DNA from: CAZPWQ01 sp964590495
GTDB taxonomy: Bacteria; Bacteroidota; Rhodothermia; Balneolales; Balneolaceae
Length of the DNA: 56,289 nucleotides
Direction: 5' to 3'
Assembly: GCA_964590495.1 (NCBI GenBank)
Contig: CAZPWQ010000012.1
Span: 1 to 56,289 of the forward strand
Shown here: positions 49,560 through 56,289 of the stretch, one piece after another
How the letters are laid out: the number at the start of each line of letters is the position of its first letter
How positions within the stretch are numbered: the first letter of the stretch is position 1
Notes under the pieces: generated by a model
Seen by the model: the letters and a program-made list of their open reading frames with translations, nothing else
Database searches by the model: none
What the model was told of the DNA's origin: nothing
Position numbers and translations under genes: made by a program

Positions 49560-50477
49560 CTAATCACTGGAAAAATAATCAAAACTTTGGTAAACACCTG
49601 TTTGTTGTTTGACTATCTGTCTCAGCAGGTCGTTGGCCAGTGAGCTGGCGCCGAATCTAAAATACTCCGGTGTCAGCCAGCTGGCCCCAAGGGTTTCTTT
49701 AACAAGTACCAGATATTGAACAGCCTGTTTTGCCTTGCGAATGCCTCCGGCGGGTTTCATACCGACCTTGCGTCCGGTTTCATAATAATAATCGCGGATT
49801 GCCTCCAGCATCACCAGCGTTACGGGCTGCGTTGCGGCGGGACTCACTTTACCGGTGGATGTTTTGATAAAATCTGCTCCGGCCTGCATGGCGAGGTCAC
49901 TGGCTTTTCGGACGTTTTCGTAAGTCTGCAATTCACCGGTTTCGAGGATGACTTTAAGATGAGCACTCTCACAGGCTTCTTTAATCGCGACGATCTCACC
50001 AAATACATAAGAATAGTTACCTTTGAGGAATTCACCGCGGGAAATTACCATATCCACTTCGTCGGCACCATCTTCTACCGCCTTGCGTGTTTCTTCAAGT
50101 TTGGCTTCAAGAGTTGACATACCGCTGGGAAAGGAGGTGGCTACGCTGGCAACGTTTATATCAGTCCCGCGTAATGCCTTTTTAGCGACACCTACCATAT
50201 TCGGATATATGCAGATAGCGGCAACCGAAGGAAGTTCCGGCAGACCGGCATGAGGCGTCTTAGCTTTTTGACAGAGCTGAATGACTTTTCCGGGAGTATC
50301 CATTCCTTCAAGTGTGGTCAGGTCTATCATACTCAAAGCCATCGTCAGAGCCTGCACTTTCGAATCTTTTTTGATGCTTCTCTTTTTCAGACGTGCAACC
50401 CGTTCTTCGACGCCGACCTGGTCGATGGGTTTGGTTTTACTAAAATTGGGGACCTGGATATCAGCTGATGTTTCCAT
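49560..50477 (-). CDS. deoC: Deoxyribose-phosphate aldolase
   Basis: Class I aldolase that splits 2-deoxyribose-5-phosphate into glyceraldehyde-3-phosphate and acetaldehyde. At 305 aa it is the longer DeoC form with an N-terminal extension. Key regions: E-V-D-M-V-I-S-R-G (about 139-147), K-V-I-L-E-T-G (about 175-181, substrate Lys region), F-I-K-T-S-T-G-K (about 205-212, Schiff-base Lys) and V-G-M-K-P-A-G-G-I-R (about 238-247). It is the first gene of the minus-strand cluster with ALDH, half-ALDH and the SPOR lipoprotein. Confidence 0.94.
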   Translation of the reverse strand: METSADIQVPNFSKTKPIDQVGVEERVARLKKRSIKKDSKVQALTMALSMIDLTTLEGMDTPGKVIQLCQKAKTPHAGLPELPSVAAICIYPNMVGVAKKALRGTDINVASVATSFPSGMSTLEAKLEETRKAVEDGADEVDMVISRGEFLKGNYSYVFGEIVAIKEACESAHLKVILETGELQTYENVRKASDLAMQAGADFIKTSTGKVSPAATQPVTLVMLEAIRDYYYETGRKVGMKPAGGIRKAKQAVQYLVLVKETLGASWLTPEYFRFGASSLANDLLRQIVKQQTGVYQSFDYFSSD

Positions 50478-50620
50478 TGCTCCTGACCTGTTGAGTTATC
50501 TTGTTTCAGTTATACAAAATAACTATTTCTTGGTGGTATGGCTAATGCTGGAGATACTGGATAGGTATTGACAGAGGCTTGGTGCAGGTCGCGTGGTGTT
50601 TGGCGATGTTCCTGGTTCCT

Positions 50621-50680
50621 AAAAGTCCCCTCCGTCGGAGGGGTGGACCGCTCATGGGTTTTCGAGCGGGACGGGGTGGG
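50621..50680. repeat. GC-rich palindromic repeat (AAAAGTCCCC type, second copy)
   Basis: CCCCTCCG T CGGAGGGG (50627-50643) after AAAAGT, followed by a second weak hairpin of CCGCTC..GAGCGGG. Related to the copy at 25762. It lies in a 413-nt gap between deoC and the DUF1761 gene where I found no gene. Confidence 0.6.
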
Positions 50681-50890
50681 TTCCCAGTAGGCTGTAGCCA
50701 GTGACGGTAGGCGGGATTTTTGTCAATCCTTAAATTGACTTGACTGTTATTCTTTAGTTTAAATGTAACGTGCAATAGGGATATTGACATTGCGGAAGGG
50801 TATTATTAGAAATTTTAAATTTGCTTGATAAGTCTTTCAAAAGTATAATCTTAGAAGGTCTAAATACAAATCATAAAAAGGGATAAGATA

Positions 50891-51310
50891 ATGGATATTT
50901 CTGCAATTAATATATGGGCTGTTCTTGTTGCAACGCTTTCGACGTTTTTGGTTGGATGGGTGTGGTACGGACCACTGTTTGGTAAAGCATGGATGTCTGC
51001 TGTGGGTTTGGACGAAGAGCAAATCGAAAAGGGAAATATGGGTAAAATTTTTGGTCTGGCTTTTGTCTTTGAGTTTATCATGGCTTTTAATCTGGCGATG
51101 TTTTTTTACGGATCACCTGAGACTGCCGCGGCGATTACCGCCGGGTCGGGTGCGTTTTATGGCTTTCTTACCGGTTTCGGGTGGGTGTTCTTTGCACTGG
51201 CCGTAAATAGCCTTTATGAGCAAAAATCCTGGAAATACATTTTAATCAACGGGGGATATTGGACAGTAGCTTTCACAGTGATGGGATTGATTCTCGGTGC
51301 CTGGAAATAG
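50891..51310 (+). CDS. DUF1761 family membrane protein
   Basis: A 139-aa membrane protein with four helices. Diagnostic features are the first helix with a G-W-V-W-Y-G-P-L-F-G motif (about 22-31) and the final T-V-A-F-T-V-M-G-L-I-L-G-A-W. The cytoplasmic loop M-S-A-V-G-L-D-E-E-Q-I is typical of DUF1761. Function of the family is unknown. An AGGATAA-like purine stretch precedes the ATG. It opens the small-stress-protein stretch of the window. Confidence 0.83.
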   Translation: MDISAINIWAVLVATLSTFLVGWVWYGPLFGKAWMSAVGLDEEQIEKGNMGKIFGLAFVFEFIMAFNLAMFFYGSPETAAAITAGSGAFYGFLTGFGWVFFALAVNSLYEQKSWKYILINGGYWTVAFTVMGLILGAWK

Positions 51311-51441
51311 TAGAAAGTATGTGCTTACAACCCCAGGAAGAAGAAAATGCGGGTTAGTAAATCAGTTCGGCTTTTATATAGTCCATCCGCTGAGGTACTT
51401 GTACTTGAGCAAAGGAAGGTTTTGAATGACCACAATAGAAA

Positions 51442-51603
51442 TTAAGCAATCGCCATTTTCTTTTTTCCGGCTTTATGCTTCTTTTTTCTTTTGTATTCAT
51501 CCATTTTAATAGTACTGAGTTTAACCAAAAAATGTTTTTCACTTATTCCCGTTCCCTTAAGCACTTTCTGTAGCTCTTCGGTAGTAATATTTATGTTAGC
51601 CAT
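51442..51603 (-). CDS. Small Lys-rich protein (53 aa), unknown
   Basis: ATG at 51603 with GAGG about 9 nt upstream on the minus strand, then 53 codons with a stop at 51442. The product begins M-A-N-I-N-I-T-T-E-E-L-Q-K-V-L and ends in a strongly basic tract (K-R-K-K-K-H-K-A-G-K-K-K-M). Helical N-terminus, basic C-terminus: a possible nucleic-acid binder. I recognise no family. The clean ribosome-binding site supports it, but the shortness leaves doubt. Confidence 0.5.
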   Translation of the reverse strand: MANINITTEELQKVLKGTGISEKHFLVKLSTIKMDEYKRKKKHKAGKKKMAIA

Positions 51604-52016
51604 GATTGAAACCTCATAATTAAACCTTTATACGTATATGCTCCAACTATAGTAATCTATCCGGCTGCAGGCTGTTTTTAAAGAGAATTCATTATGAAAC
51701 TGCTGTAGAAAAAAATAGATAGGAGTTGTAATAAGAGCTACGAGAGTAAACATGTTTTATTCTGCCTGCCGATCTGCTTATTAAATACCACATCCTGCAC
51801 CAATTTATTAGTACACAAAATTCCTACATATTTGTACCAATGATTTTTTGGGTCCTGTGTACCTTTTAATCAGATAAATAATGCAAAGAGTCTTCTGGTG
51901 ATATTTTGTTAAGAGATATAAGGTTTGAAATTCTAGTAAAGACTTCTCAGCAAGTTATGATCAGATAAGGCCCGGATAATTATGCATAGTAATTATTAAC
52001 GAAAAAAGATAAAAAA
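51604..52016. other. 413-nt AT-rich intergenic region
   Basis: No gene, repeat or strong hairpin was found. It must hold the promoter of the YtxH pair; the adjacent small minus-strand gene would be transcribed out of it in the other direction. Confidence 0.5.
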
Positions 52017-52412
52017 ATGGATTCTAATTCAACGAAAGTACTGGGAATGTTAGTCGCAGGTGCAGCTACCGGTGCGGCAATCGGTCTGTTACTTGCCCCA
52101 GATAAAGGAAGTGAAACAAGAGAAAAATTATATAAAAAGAGCAATGAGGTAGCAGGTGATTTAGAAAAAAGACTTGAAGAAATAAATAAAGGTATAAAAA
52201 ACCAGATAGATACCTCGCGGAAGGAATTAGCCGATATGATGGAAAACGGGAACTGGTATCAGATGAGAGGCAAAGTAAAGAAAAATTTATCAACGCTGAC
52301 CGGTAGCAGCCTGTTGTTTGCCAAGGGTAAAAAAGATGAAATGTTGAGCAAGCTAAGTTCTAAAGTAGGCAAAAGTAAAGAGGAAATTGAGGATATCTTA
52401 GCTGAACTATAA
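52017..52412 (+). CDS. YtxH-domain protein
   Basis: A 131-aa protein of the YtxH (general stress) family: an N-terminal hydrophobic helix with glycines (V-L-G-M-L-V-A-G-A-A-T-G-A-A-I-G-L-L-L-A-P) followed by the D-K-G-S-E-T-R-E-K-L motif and a long charged coiled-coil. It is an inner-membrane or membrane-associated protein of unknown mechanism, often stress-induced. A second YtxH gene starts 29 nt later, making an operon. Confidence 0.86.
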   Translation: MDSNSTKVLGMLVAGAATGAAIGLLLAPDKGSETREKLYKKSNEVAGDLEKRLEEINKGIKNQIDTSRKELADMMENGNWYQMRGKVKKNLSTLTGSSLLFAKGKKDEMLSKLSSKVGKSKEEIEDILAEL

Positions 52413-52441
52413 CTGAATAATCTTTTAATAAAAACAAAATT

Positions 52442-52669
52442 ATGGATTCATTAAAAGTATTTACAAGTGTAGTTGTTGGTGCTGCTGCCGGCGCGATTGT
52501 AGGTTATCTTTTGGCACCTGGCGAAGGTAATGATCCGGGAAAGGAGATCAGTAAAAAAGCGGATAAGTTCGCCGGTCAGATGAAACGGATCATCAATGAT
52601 TATAACAACGATATTAAGAAGCATTTGAAATCGGTAAAAAAAGAGGCTGAAGATCTGACCGAAAGTTAA
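52442..52669 (+). CDS. Short YtxH-domain protein (paralog)
   Basis: A 75-aa paralog of the preceding protein, keeping the glycine-rich helix (S-V-V-V-G-A-A-A-G-A-I-V-G-Y-L-L-A-P) and the charged segment that begins G-E-G-N-D-P-G-K-E-I. The coiled-coil is much shorter. It likely arose by duplication and shares regulation with its neighbour. Function unknown. Confidence 0.83.
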   Translation: MDSLKVFTSVVVGAAAGAIVGYLLAPGEGNDPGKEISKKADKFAGQMKRIINDYNNDIKKHLKSVKKEAEDLTES

Positions 52670-52875
52670 TTTGGTTTTATTTCCAACAGGATCTGCGGAA
52701 AAGCCGGCGGTGTGCGGTACCGGGAATAAATTTTATGACAAGGGGAAAAACGTATTTATTACCTCAATTTCATAGTATCAATCCTTTCATTCCCGGTCTT
52801 GCAACTCTAATATATATAGTACCTGTTAAGTAAATTAGTATAATTAAAATGCTCTAAATCCTGGGAGGAATAACA

Positions 52876-53466
52876 ATGAAAATAGAACCCTACAGCACGC
52901 GATGGGCAGCTGTCGTAACCCGTTGGCTCAGTAATGAAGAAAATTTAAAATGGATTAAACTCGGTACGGAATCGCAAAAAATAGATCCGGTAACCTTCCG
53001 GATTATGAGTCAGCGGCCACAGCATGATTTTCATCTTTATTTCCATGAAGATACCGGGCAACCTATCGGGTTGGTCGCCTTCAGCGAAATAGATCTGACT
53101 TCGAAAACTGCAACTCTGTGGTATATGCTGGGTGAAAAGGATTTTGCCGGCAAAGGCTATACCACTAAAGCAGTTAATGAGCTATTACGGTATGGGTTTT
53201 ATGAATTAGGAATTAAATCTGTTTACGCCTGGGCCGTAAAAGATAATGTTGCTTCTGTGAAAATTCTCGAAAAAAATCATTTTAACTATATCGGCCGTCG
53301 CCGCCAGTGCCATCCGATTGATGGGATCCTGAGGGATCGATTGCTTTATGATCTGTTATCAGATGAATTTCTGGAGTATAATTATGAAAAATACCGGGAT
53401 AACCTGCAATTCGAGAGTGAAAACCGAGGGCGGGTTAAAGCAGGAAGTGTAGATCTTGTAGAATAA
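52876..53466 (+). CDS. GNAT-family N-acetyltransferase
   Basis: A 196-aa acetyl-CoA-dependent transferase of the RimJ/RimL style. The acetyl-CoA loop region is L-G-E-K-D-F-A-G-K-G-Y-T-T-K-A-V (about 88-103), followed by a conserved helix and the N-V-A-S-V-K-I-L-E-K-N-H-F (about 123-135) hallmark. The C-terminal about 40 residues extend past the usual fold. A GGGAGGAATAAC ribosome-binding site precedes the ATG. Substrate (a protein N-terminus, an amine or an antibiotic) is unknown. A perfect hairpin lies past its stop. Confidence 0.87.
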   Translation: MKIEPYSTRWAAVVTRWLSNEENLKWIKLGTESQKIDPVTFRIMSQRPQHDFHLYFHEDTGQPIGLVAFSEIDLTSKTATLWYMLGEKDFAGKGYTTKAVNELLRYGFYELGIKSVYAWAVKDNVASVKILEKNHFNYIGRRRQCHPIDGILRDRLLYDLLSDEFLEYNYEKYRDNLQFESENRGRVKAGSVDLVE

Positions 53467-53535
53467 GTGGTGATTTTTAGACAAGACGAATCATACATGT
53501 GTTAAAACAGAAATAGAATAGGTATATCAAAAAAG

Positions 53536-53571
53536 CATTTCTTCTGCCATTTAGAAATGGCAGAAGAAATG
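53536..53571 (-). terminator. Perfect 17-bp hairpin, terminator-like on the minus strand
   Basis: CATTTCTTCTGCCATTT (53536-53552) pairs perfectly with AAATGGCAGAAGAAATG (53555-53571) with a 2-nt loop. On the minus strand it is followed by CTTTTTTG, so it would terminate a minus-strand transcript; no minus-strand gene is present nearby. On the plus strand it lies in the leader of the DUF2383 gene. Confidence 0.6.
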
Positions 53572-53615
53572 GCTACTCACAAAAAGAGTAATTTTTAACT
53601 AAATATATTGAGACT

Positions 53616-54083
53616 ATGGAATCAAAGAATGAATTGGCAAATGTGGTAAACGAACTTATTCAAATCAACAGAGACCGTATTCAGGGTTATAAGACGGCTA
53701 AAGAAGATATCAAGGATATAGACGCGGATCTTCATACTTTATTTGGTCAAAAAATTAATCAAAGCGAGGATTTTCTGCGTGATCTGGAACCGATTGTCAC
53801 AAAATACGGAGGAGAACCTGAAAGAGATACTACCACTTCAGGTAAACTTTTTCGCTCGTGGATGGATTTCAAATCTTCTCTAACCGGTCAGGACAGGAAA
53901 GCTGTATTAAATTCCTGTGCCTTTGGTGAGAAAGCAGCATTGGACGAATATGAAGATGCTATGGAATCCTCTGCTGAAATTCCAGCCGATATGCGTCAGT
54001 TAATAATGGATCAAAAGAATAAAATTCAGTCTTCACTGAACTCGATTCAGAACTACGCAGCGGTAGATGACAAACTAAGCTGA
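53616..54083 (+). CDS. DUF2383 / PA2169-family four-helix-bundle protein
   Basis: A 155-aa helical protein of the PA2169 family, a four-helix bundle resembling ferritin-like folds. The start L-N-E-L-I-Q-I-N-R-D-R-I-Q-G-Y-K-T-A-K-E-D (about 12-32; first residues V-V-N-E-L) and the N-S-C-A-F-G-E-K-A-A-L-D-E-Y-E-D-A (about 109-125) motif are typical. Family members are stress-associated with no proven enzymatic activity. A hairpin sits in its 5' leader, 45 nt before the ATG. Confidence 0.87.
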   Translation: MESKNELANVVNELIQINRDRIQGYKTAKEDIKDIDADLHTLFGQKINQSEDFLRDLEPIVTKYGGEPERDTTTSGKLFRSWMDFKSSLTGQDRKAVLNSCAFGEKAALDEYEDAMESSAEIPADMRQLIMDQKNKIQSSLNSIQNYAAVDDKLS

Positions 54084-54152
54084 TAGCCGGCAGCTTATCA
54101 AAACAGGTTCTGGCTGTTCATCAAGAGTGCACGATTCATCATGAGCCATAGA

Positions 54153-54220
54153 GACCGGCCCTGCATTATAATTATTGATACTACTGATGAGAATCAGTAG
54201 TACGATTAACAGGGCCGGTC
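54153..54220 (+). other. Nested long inverted repeat (composite hairpin)
   Basis: Outer stem GACCGGCCCTG (54153-54163) / CAGGGCCGGTC (54210-54220), 11 bp perfect. Inner stem TACTACTGAT (54179-54188) / ATCAGTAGTA (54193-54202), 10 bp perfect with loop GAGA. It lies in the 325-nt gap before the YflT-like gene. RNA element, structured 3' UTR or palindromic mobile remnant are all possible. Confidence 0.7.
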
Positions 54221-54237
54221 AAGCATGTCAATGGCTC

Positions 54238-54296
54238 CGGGAAAGTGTGTTGTCGGAGAGACCTCAGTCTTATCCGGCAACACCTTCCCGTTTTTA
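54238..54296 (+). terminator. Terminator-like hairpin with T-run
   Basis: Imperfect stem of CGGGAAAGTGTGTTGTCGGA with TCCGGCAACACCTTCCCG (one bulge), followed by TTTTTATT. It lies 18 nt after the composite hairpin and 154 nt after the DUF2383 stop, far for a simple gene terminator. The two hairpins together could form a small RNA. Confidence 0.6.
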
Positions 54297-54408
54297 TTAG
54301 GATTTAGGAGAGAGAAAGAAACCAGGTAGCAGATTAGTTATTAGTTGAGGCACATGCCGCAACAGCATGTGGTTGTATACCGATTTTTCAAAAAAAAATT
54401 CAGAAATT

Positions 54409-54957
54409 ATGAAAACCAATCGAAGAGACGATCAGATAGAACCGGGCGAATCTAAAGTTTTTACGGGATTTTTTGAAGACCGTGATAGCGCGGAGAGAGC
54501 ATATAACGACTTGAGCAGGCGTGGATTTAAAAAGGATGAAATAAACCTGATCATGTCGAAAGAAACACGGCAAAGGCATTTCTCTGATCAGATTGAAGAA
54601 ACAGAGATGGGCAATAAAGCAAAAGAAGGAACGGGAGTCGGTTCCGCAATAGGCGGAGCTGCCGGAGCAGGCACAGGAATCATTGCTGCTTTGGGTACCA
54701 GCATAGCAGTTCCCGGACTGGGAATCGTTGTGGCAGGACCTATCGCCGCCGGTTTGGCCGGAGCAGGGGTAGGTGGCATAACCGGGGGAATTGCCGGAGC
54801 TTTAATCGGTGCAGGTATCCCGGAGAAAAAGGCCAAAGTGTACAAAAAAGGTATCGGGGAAGGTGGTATTGTGATAGCTGTTGAGCCGCGCAACCAAAAA
54901 GATGTCAAATATCTCAAAAATGAATGGCGGACTTATCAGGAGGACCCTTCCGGATAG
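54409..54957 (+). CDS. General stress protein with YflT-like domain and glycine-rich middle
   Basis: About 182 aa from the ATG at 54409, chosen over an upstream start (54367) because the family sequence begins near M-K-T-N-R-R-D-D. Residues about 15-60 match the YflT/17M stress domain (F-T-G-F-F-E-D-R-D-S-A-E-R-A-Y-N-D-L-S). A glycine/alanine-rich stretch (about 65-145) looks like repeated glycine-zipper membrane segments, then a basic K-K-A-K-V-Y-K-K-G-I motif. It likely localises to the membrane. The antiporter gene starts 12 nt downstream. Confidence 0.78.
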   Translation: MKTNRRDDQIEPGESKVFTGFFEDRDSAERAYNDLSRRGFKKDEINLIMSKETRQRHFSDQIEETEMGNKAKEGTGVGSAIGGAAGAGTGIIAALGTSIAVPGLGIVVAGPIAAGLAGAGVGGITGGIAGALIGAGIPEKKAKVYKKGIGEGGIVIAVEPRNQKDVKYLKNEWRTYQEDPSG

Positions 54958-54969
54958 AAGAGTAGAATT

Positions 54970-56181
54970 TTGGATGAATTCAATGTACTGGTATTCATAG
55001 TTGGATTGGCATTACTCGGGGCTGCACTTCTCCCGCTGAGACTTGAAAATGTACCTGTTTCACTGCCTATTATATATCTTTGTGGCGGATTGATTTTGCC
55101 TTTCATTCTACCCGACTTATCCTGGATTGATCCTTTAACCTATAGTTTTACAACCCAGCGGCTTACGGAAGTGGCTGTAATAATATCACTTGTAAGTGCC
55201 GGACTAAAGATTGACCGCCTTGTGAGCTGGAAGGGATGGGGCTCTACCTGGCGACTACTGGGAATAACCATGCCGTTATGTATCGCTTGCCTTGCATTGG
55301 GCAGTTATCTGATGATGGATTTTTCACTGGCTGCAGCTGTATTGCTTGGAGCAGTCATGGCACCGACCGATCCGGTTTTGGCTTCTGATGTACAGGTAGG
55401 CCCGCCGGGTAATGATGAAGAACATGAAGTACGTTTTGCACTGACGAGCGAAGCCGGTCTTAACGATTCCTTTGCCTTCCCGTTTGTTAACCTGGCCATT
55501 GTACTTGCCGCCTCGGGTCTGGCTGTTGAAGGCCTTAACGAATGGTTTATGGTGGATGTCTTATGGAAACTGTCTGCCGGATTGGTTATGGGAATTTTGA
55601 GTGGTTACATCATAGCAACAGTTGTTCACAGATACAGCCAGGAAACAGTTGCAAGAGAAGGTTTTGTTTCGCTTGGTCTGACTCTTTTGACCTATGGAAT
55701 CACCGAGTTGATTTCCGGATATGGCTTTCTGGCTGTATTTGTCGCGGCCCGTGCATTTCGGCGTCATGAATTAAATGATAATGAGTATAATCAGGAACTA
55801 CATAGTTTCTCAGAGCAGATTGAACTGTTCCTGATGTCTATCCTGCTGGTGATGCTGGGAGTATCCATTTCACAGGGTTTGTTCTATTTTCTTACATGGG
55901 AGGCAATATTATTATCCTTGATTTTTTTGCTGTTCATTAGACCTCTCAGTGGTATGATAGGATTATCGGGTTCGGGTATTGATGCCAAACATAAGCTCAT
56001 CATTTCTATCTTTGGCATACGGGGAATTGGTTCTTTCTATTATCTGGCATATGCATTGAATCACTCCAATATCGGTGAAAAATTCGGTGATATTCTGTGG
56101 GCTACTGTTGGTTTTATTGTGGTGGTCTCTATTTTCCTTCATGGGGTTACCGTGTCTTACAGCATGCGCAGTGTATCGTGA
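54970..56181 (+). CDS. Cation:proton antiporter (CPA1/NhaP-like)
   Basis: A 403-aa integral membrane exporter with 11-12 helices. It has A-P-T-D-P-V-L-A-S-D (about 134-143) and T-S-E-A-G-L-N-D (about 160-167), the transport-site residues of CPA1-type Na+/H+ exchangers. The start is TTG at 54970: no ATG in the right frame lies near the first helix. The gene starts 12 nt after the stress protein stop, so both are co-transcribed. Function in salt and pH homeostasis fits a halophile. Na+ versus K+ selectivity cannot be judged. Confidence 0.9.
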   Translation: MDEFNVLVFIVGLALLGAALLPLRLENVPVSLPIIYLCGGLILPFILPDLSWIDPLTYSFTTQRLTEVAVIISLVSAGLKIDRLVSWKGWGSTWRLLGITMPLCIACLALGSYLMMDFSLAAAVLLGAVMAPTDPVLASDVQVGPPGNDEEHEVRFALTSEAGLNDSFAFPFVNLAIVLAASGLAVEGLNEWFMVDVLWKLSAGLVMGILSGYIIATVVHRYSQETVAREGFVSLGLTLLTYGITELISGYGFLAVFVAARAFRRHELNDNEYNQELHSFSEQIELFLMSILLVMLGVSISQGLFYFLTWEAILLSLIFLLFIRPLSGMIGLSGSGIDAKHKLIISIFGIRGIGSFYYLAYALNHSNIGEKFGDILWATVGFIVVVSIFLHGVTVSYSMRSVS

Positions 56182-56217
56182 GGATATTTACCACTAAGAC
56201 AACTCAGCAGGCACCAG

Positions 56218-56234
56218 ACGTTCCTACGGAACGT
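56218..56234. repeat. Perfect palindrome ACGTTCC/TAC/GGAACGT
   Basis: A 7-bp perfect stem with a 3-nt loop after the antiporter, of REP-like appearance. The window ends soon after. Confidence 0.5.
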
Positions 56235-56289
56235 ATTTAAATGTTGCAGGTTGCCTGTACTACCAACCAGATCTACCTAGCTGAAGATA

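Noticed and set aside
51354..51542. 62-codon minus-strand open frame overlapping the small Lys-rich protein
   Set aside because: The other frame (51442-51603) has the better ribosome-binding site and a normal protein composition.
54153..54296. Known riboswitch class
   Set aside because: Two hairpins and a T-run are present, but no conserved aptamer sequence that I recognise (for example TPP, cobalamin or SAM), and the expected gene context is missing.
54588..54917. 109-codon minus-strand open frame opposite the YflT-like gene
   Set aside because: It is antisense to a glycine/alanine-rich coding stretch, which forces a Pro/Ala-rich open frame on the other strand; no start signal.
1..56289. 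CRISPR array
   Set aside because: The tandem arrays seen have 7-nt or 10-nt periods and no spacer layout; no cas gene is present.
1..56289. tRNA or rRNA genes
   Set aside because: No T-loop GGTTCGAATC-type segment with matching acceptor arms and no rRNA-like sequence was found by eye. A tRNAscan run would be decisive.
1..56289. Intact insertion sequence, integrase or prophage
   Set aside because: Apart from the RAYT remnant no transposase, integrase or phage structural gene is visible.

Overview
The window reads as a chromosomal segment of a free-living Gram-negative bacterium, most likely from the Balneolota/Rhodothermota side of the Bacteroidota superphylum (a Balneola, Gracilimonas or Fodinibius-like halophile). 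This placement is inference. It rests on the protein flavour, several outer-membrane barrels and lipoproteins, an LptE gene beside a sigma-54 activator, a Bacteroidota-type promoter (TTG, about 20 nt, TATATTTG) in front of ribosomal protein bL31, and genes for the osmolyte glucosylglycerate. I saw no rRNA, tRNA, CRISPR array, intact insertion sequence or prophage.

Layout. 0.1-2 kb: an amidoligase overlapping a class I glutamine amidotransferase. 2-4.3 kb: a Dabb protein, then an HU protein translationally coupled to a second HU that carries a membrane span and a LysM domain. 4.5-14 kb: aconitase, PAP2 phosphatase, an AT-rich gene of unknown function, stress-type proteins (DUF892, SDR), a ChlI/MoxR-like ATPase, bL31 and a metallo-beta-lactamase-fold hydrolase. 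14-17 kb: a TPR-like protein, LptE and the sigma-54 activator. 17-22 kb: glucosylglycerate metabolism (GH13_18 phosphorylase, HAD phosphatase, GpgS) plus an M20-like protein that lacks its catalytic glutamates. 22-26 kb: an ECF sigma factor, a membrane protein placed as its anti-sigma factor with a periplasmic AMPK/CBM48-type glycan-binding domain, an outer-membrane barrel with a second such domain, and a secreted protein.

26-46 kb is mainly housekeeping: a DUF4382 lipoprotein, miaB, pyrE, pgpA, pgsA, cinA, an outer-membrane barrel, ftsX, a Fur-family regulator, an acyl-CoA synthetase, a cysteine desulfurase, pgk, nusB, a calcineurin-like phosphatase and ychF. 46-50.5 kb: a SPOR lipoprotein and a deoC/aldehyde dehydrogenase cluster in which one dehydrogenase is reduced to a non-catalytic half, with a decayed REP-associated transposase (RAYT) between the two. 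50.8-56.2 kb: small membrane and stress proteins (DUF1761, two YtxH, GNAT, DUF2383, a YflT-like protein) and a CPA-type cation/proton antiporter.

Gaps between genes carry many short structured repeats: REP-like hairpins, a MITE-like element, and degenerate tandem arrays with a 7-nt period but different unit sequences, nearly all just past the stop codon of a minus-strand gene. The most unusual leads are the HU-membrane-LysM protein (a possible nucleoid to cell-wall tether), the ECF operon with paired CBM48-type domains, the heptad arrays, and the half aldehyde dehydrogenase.
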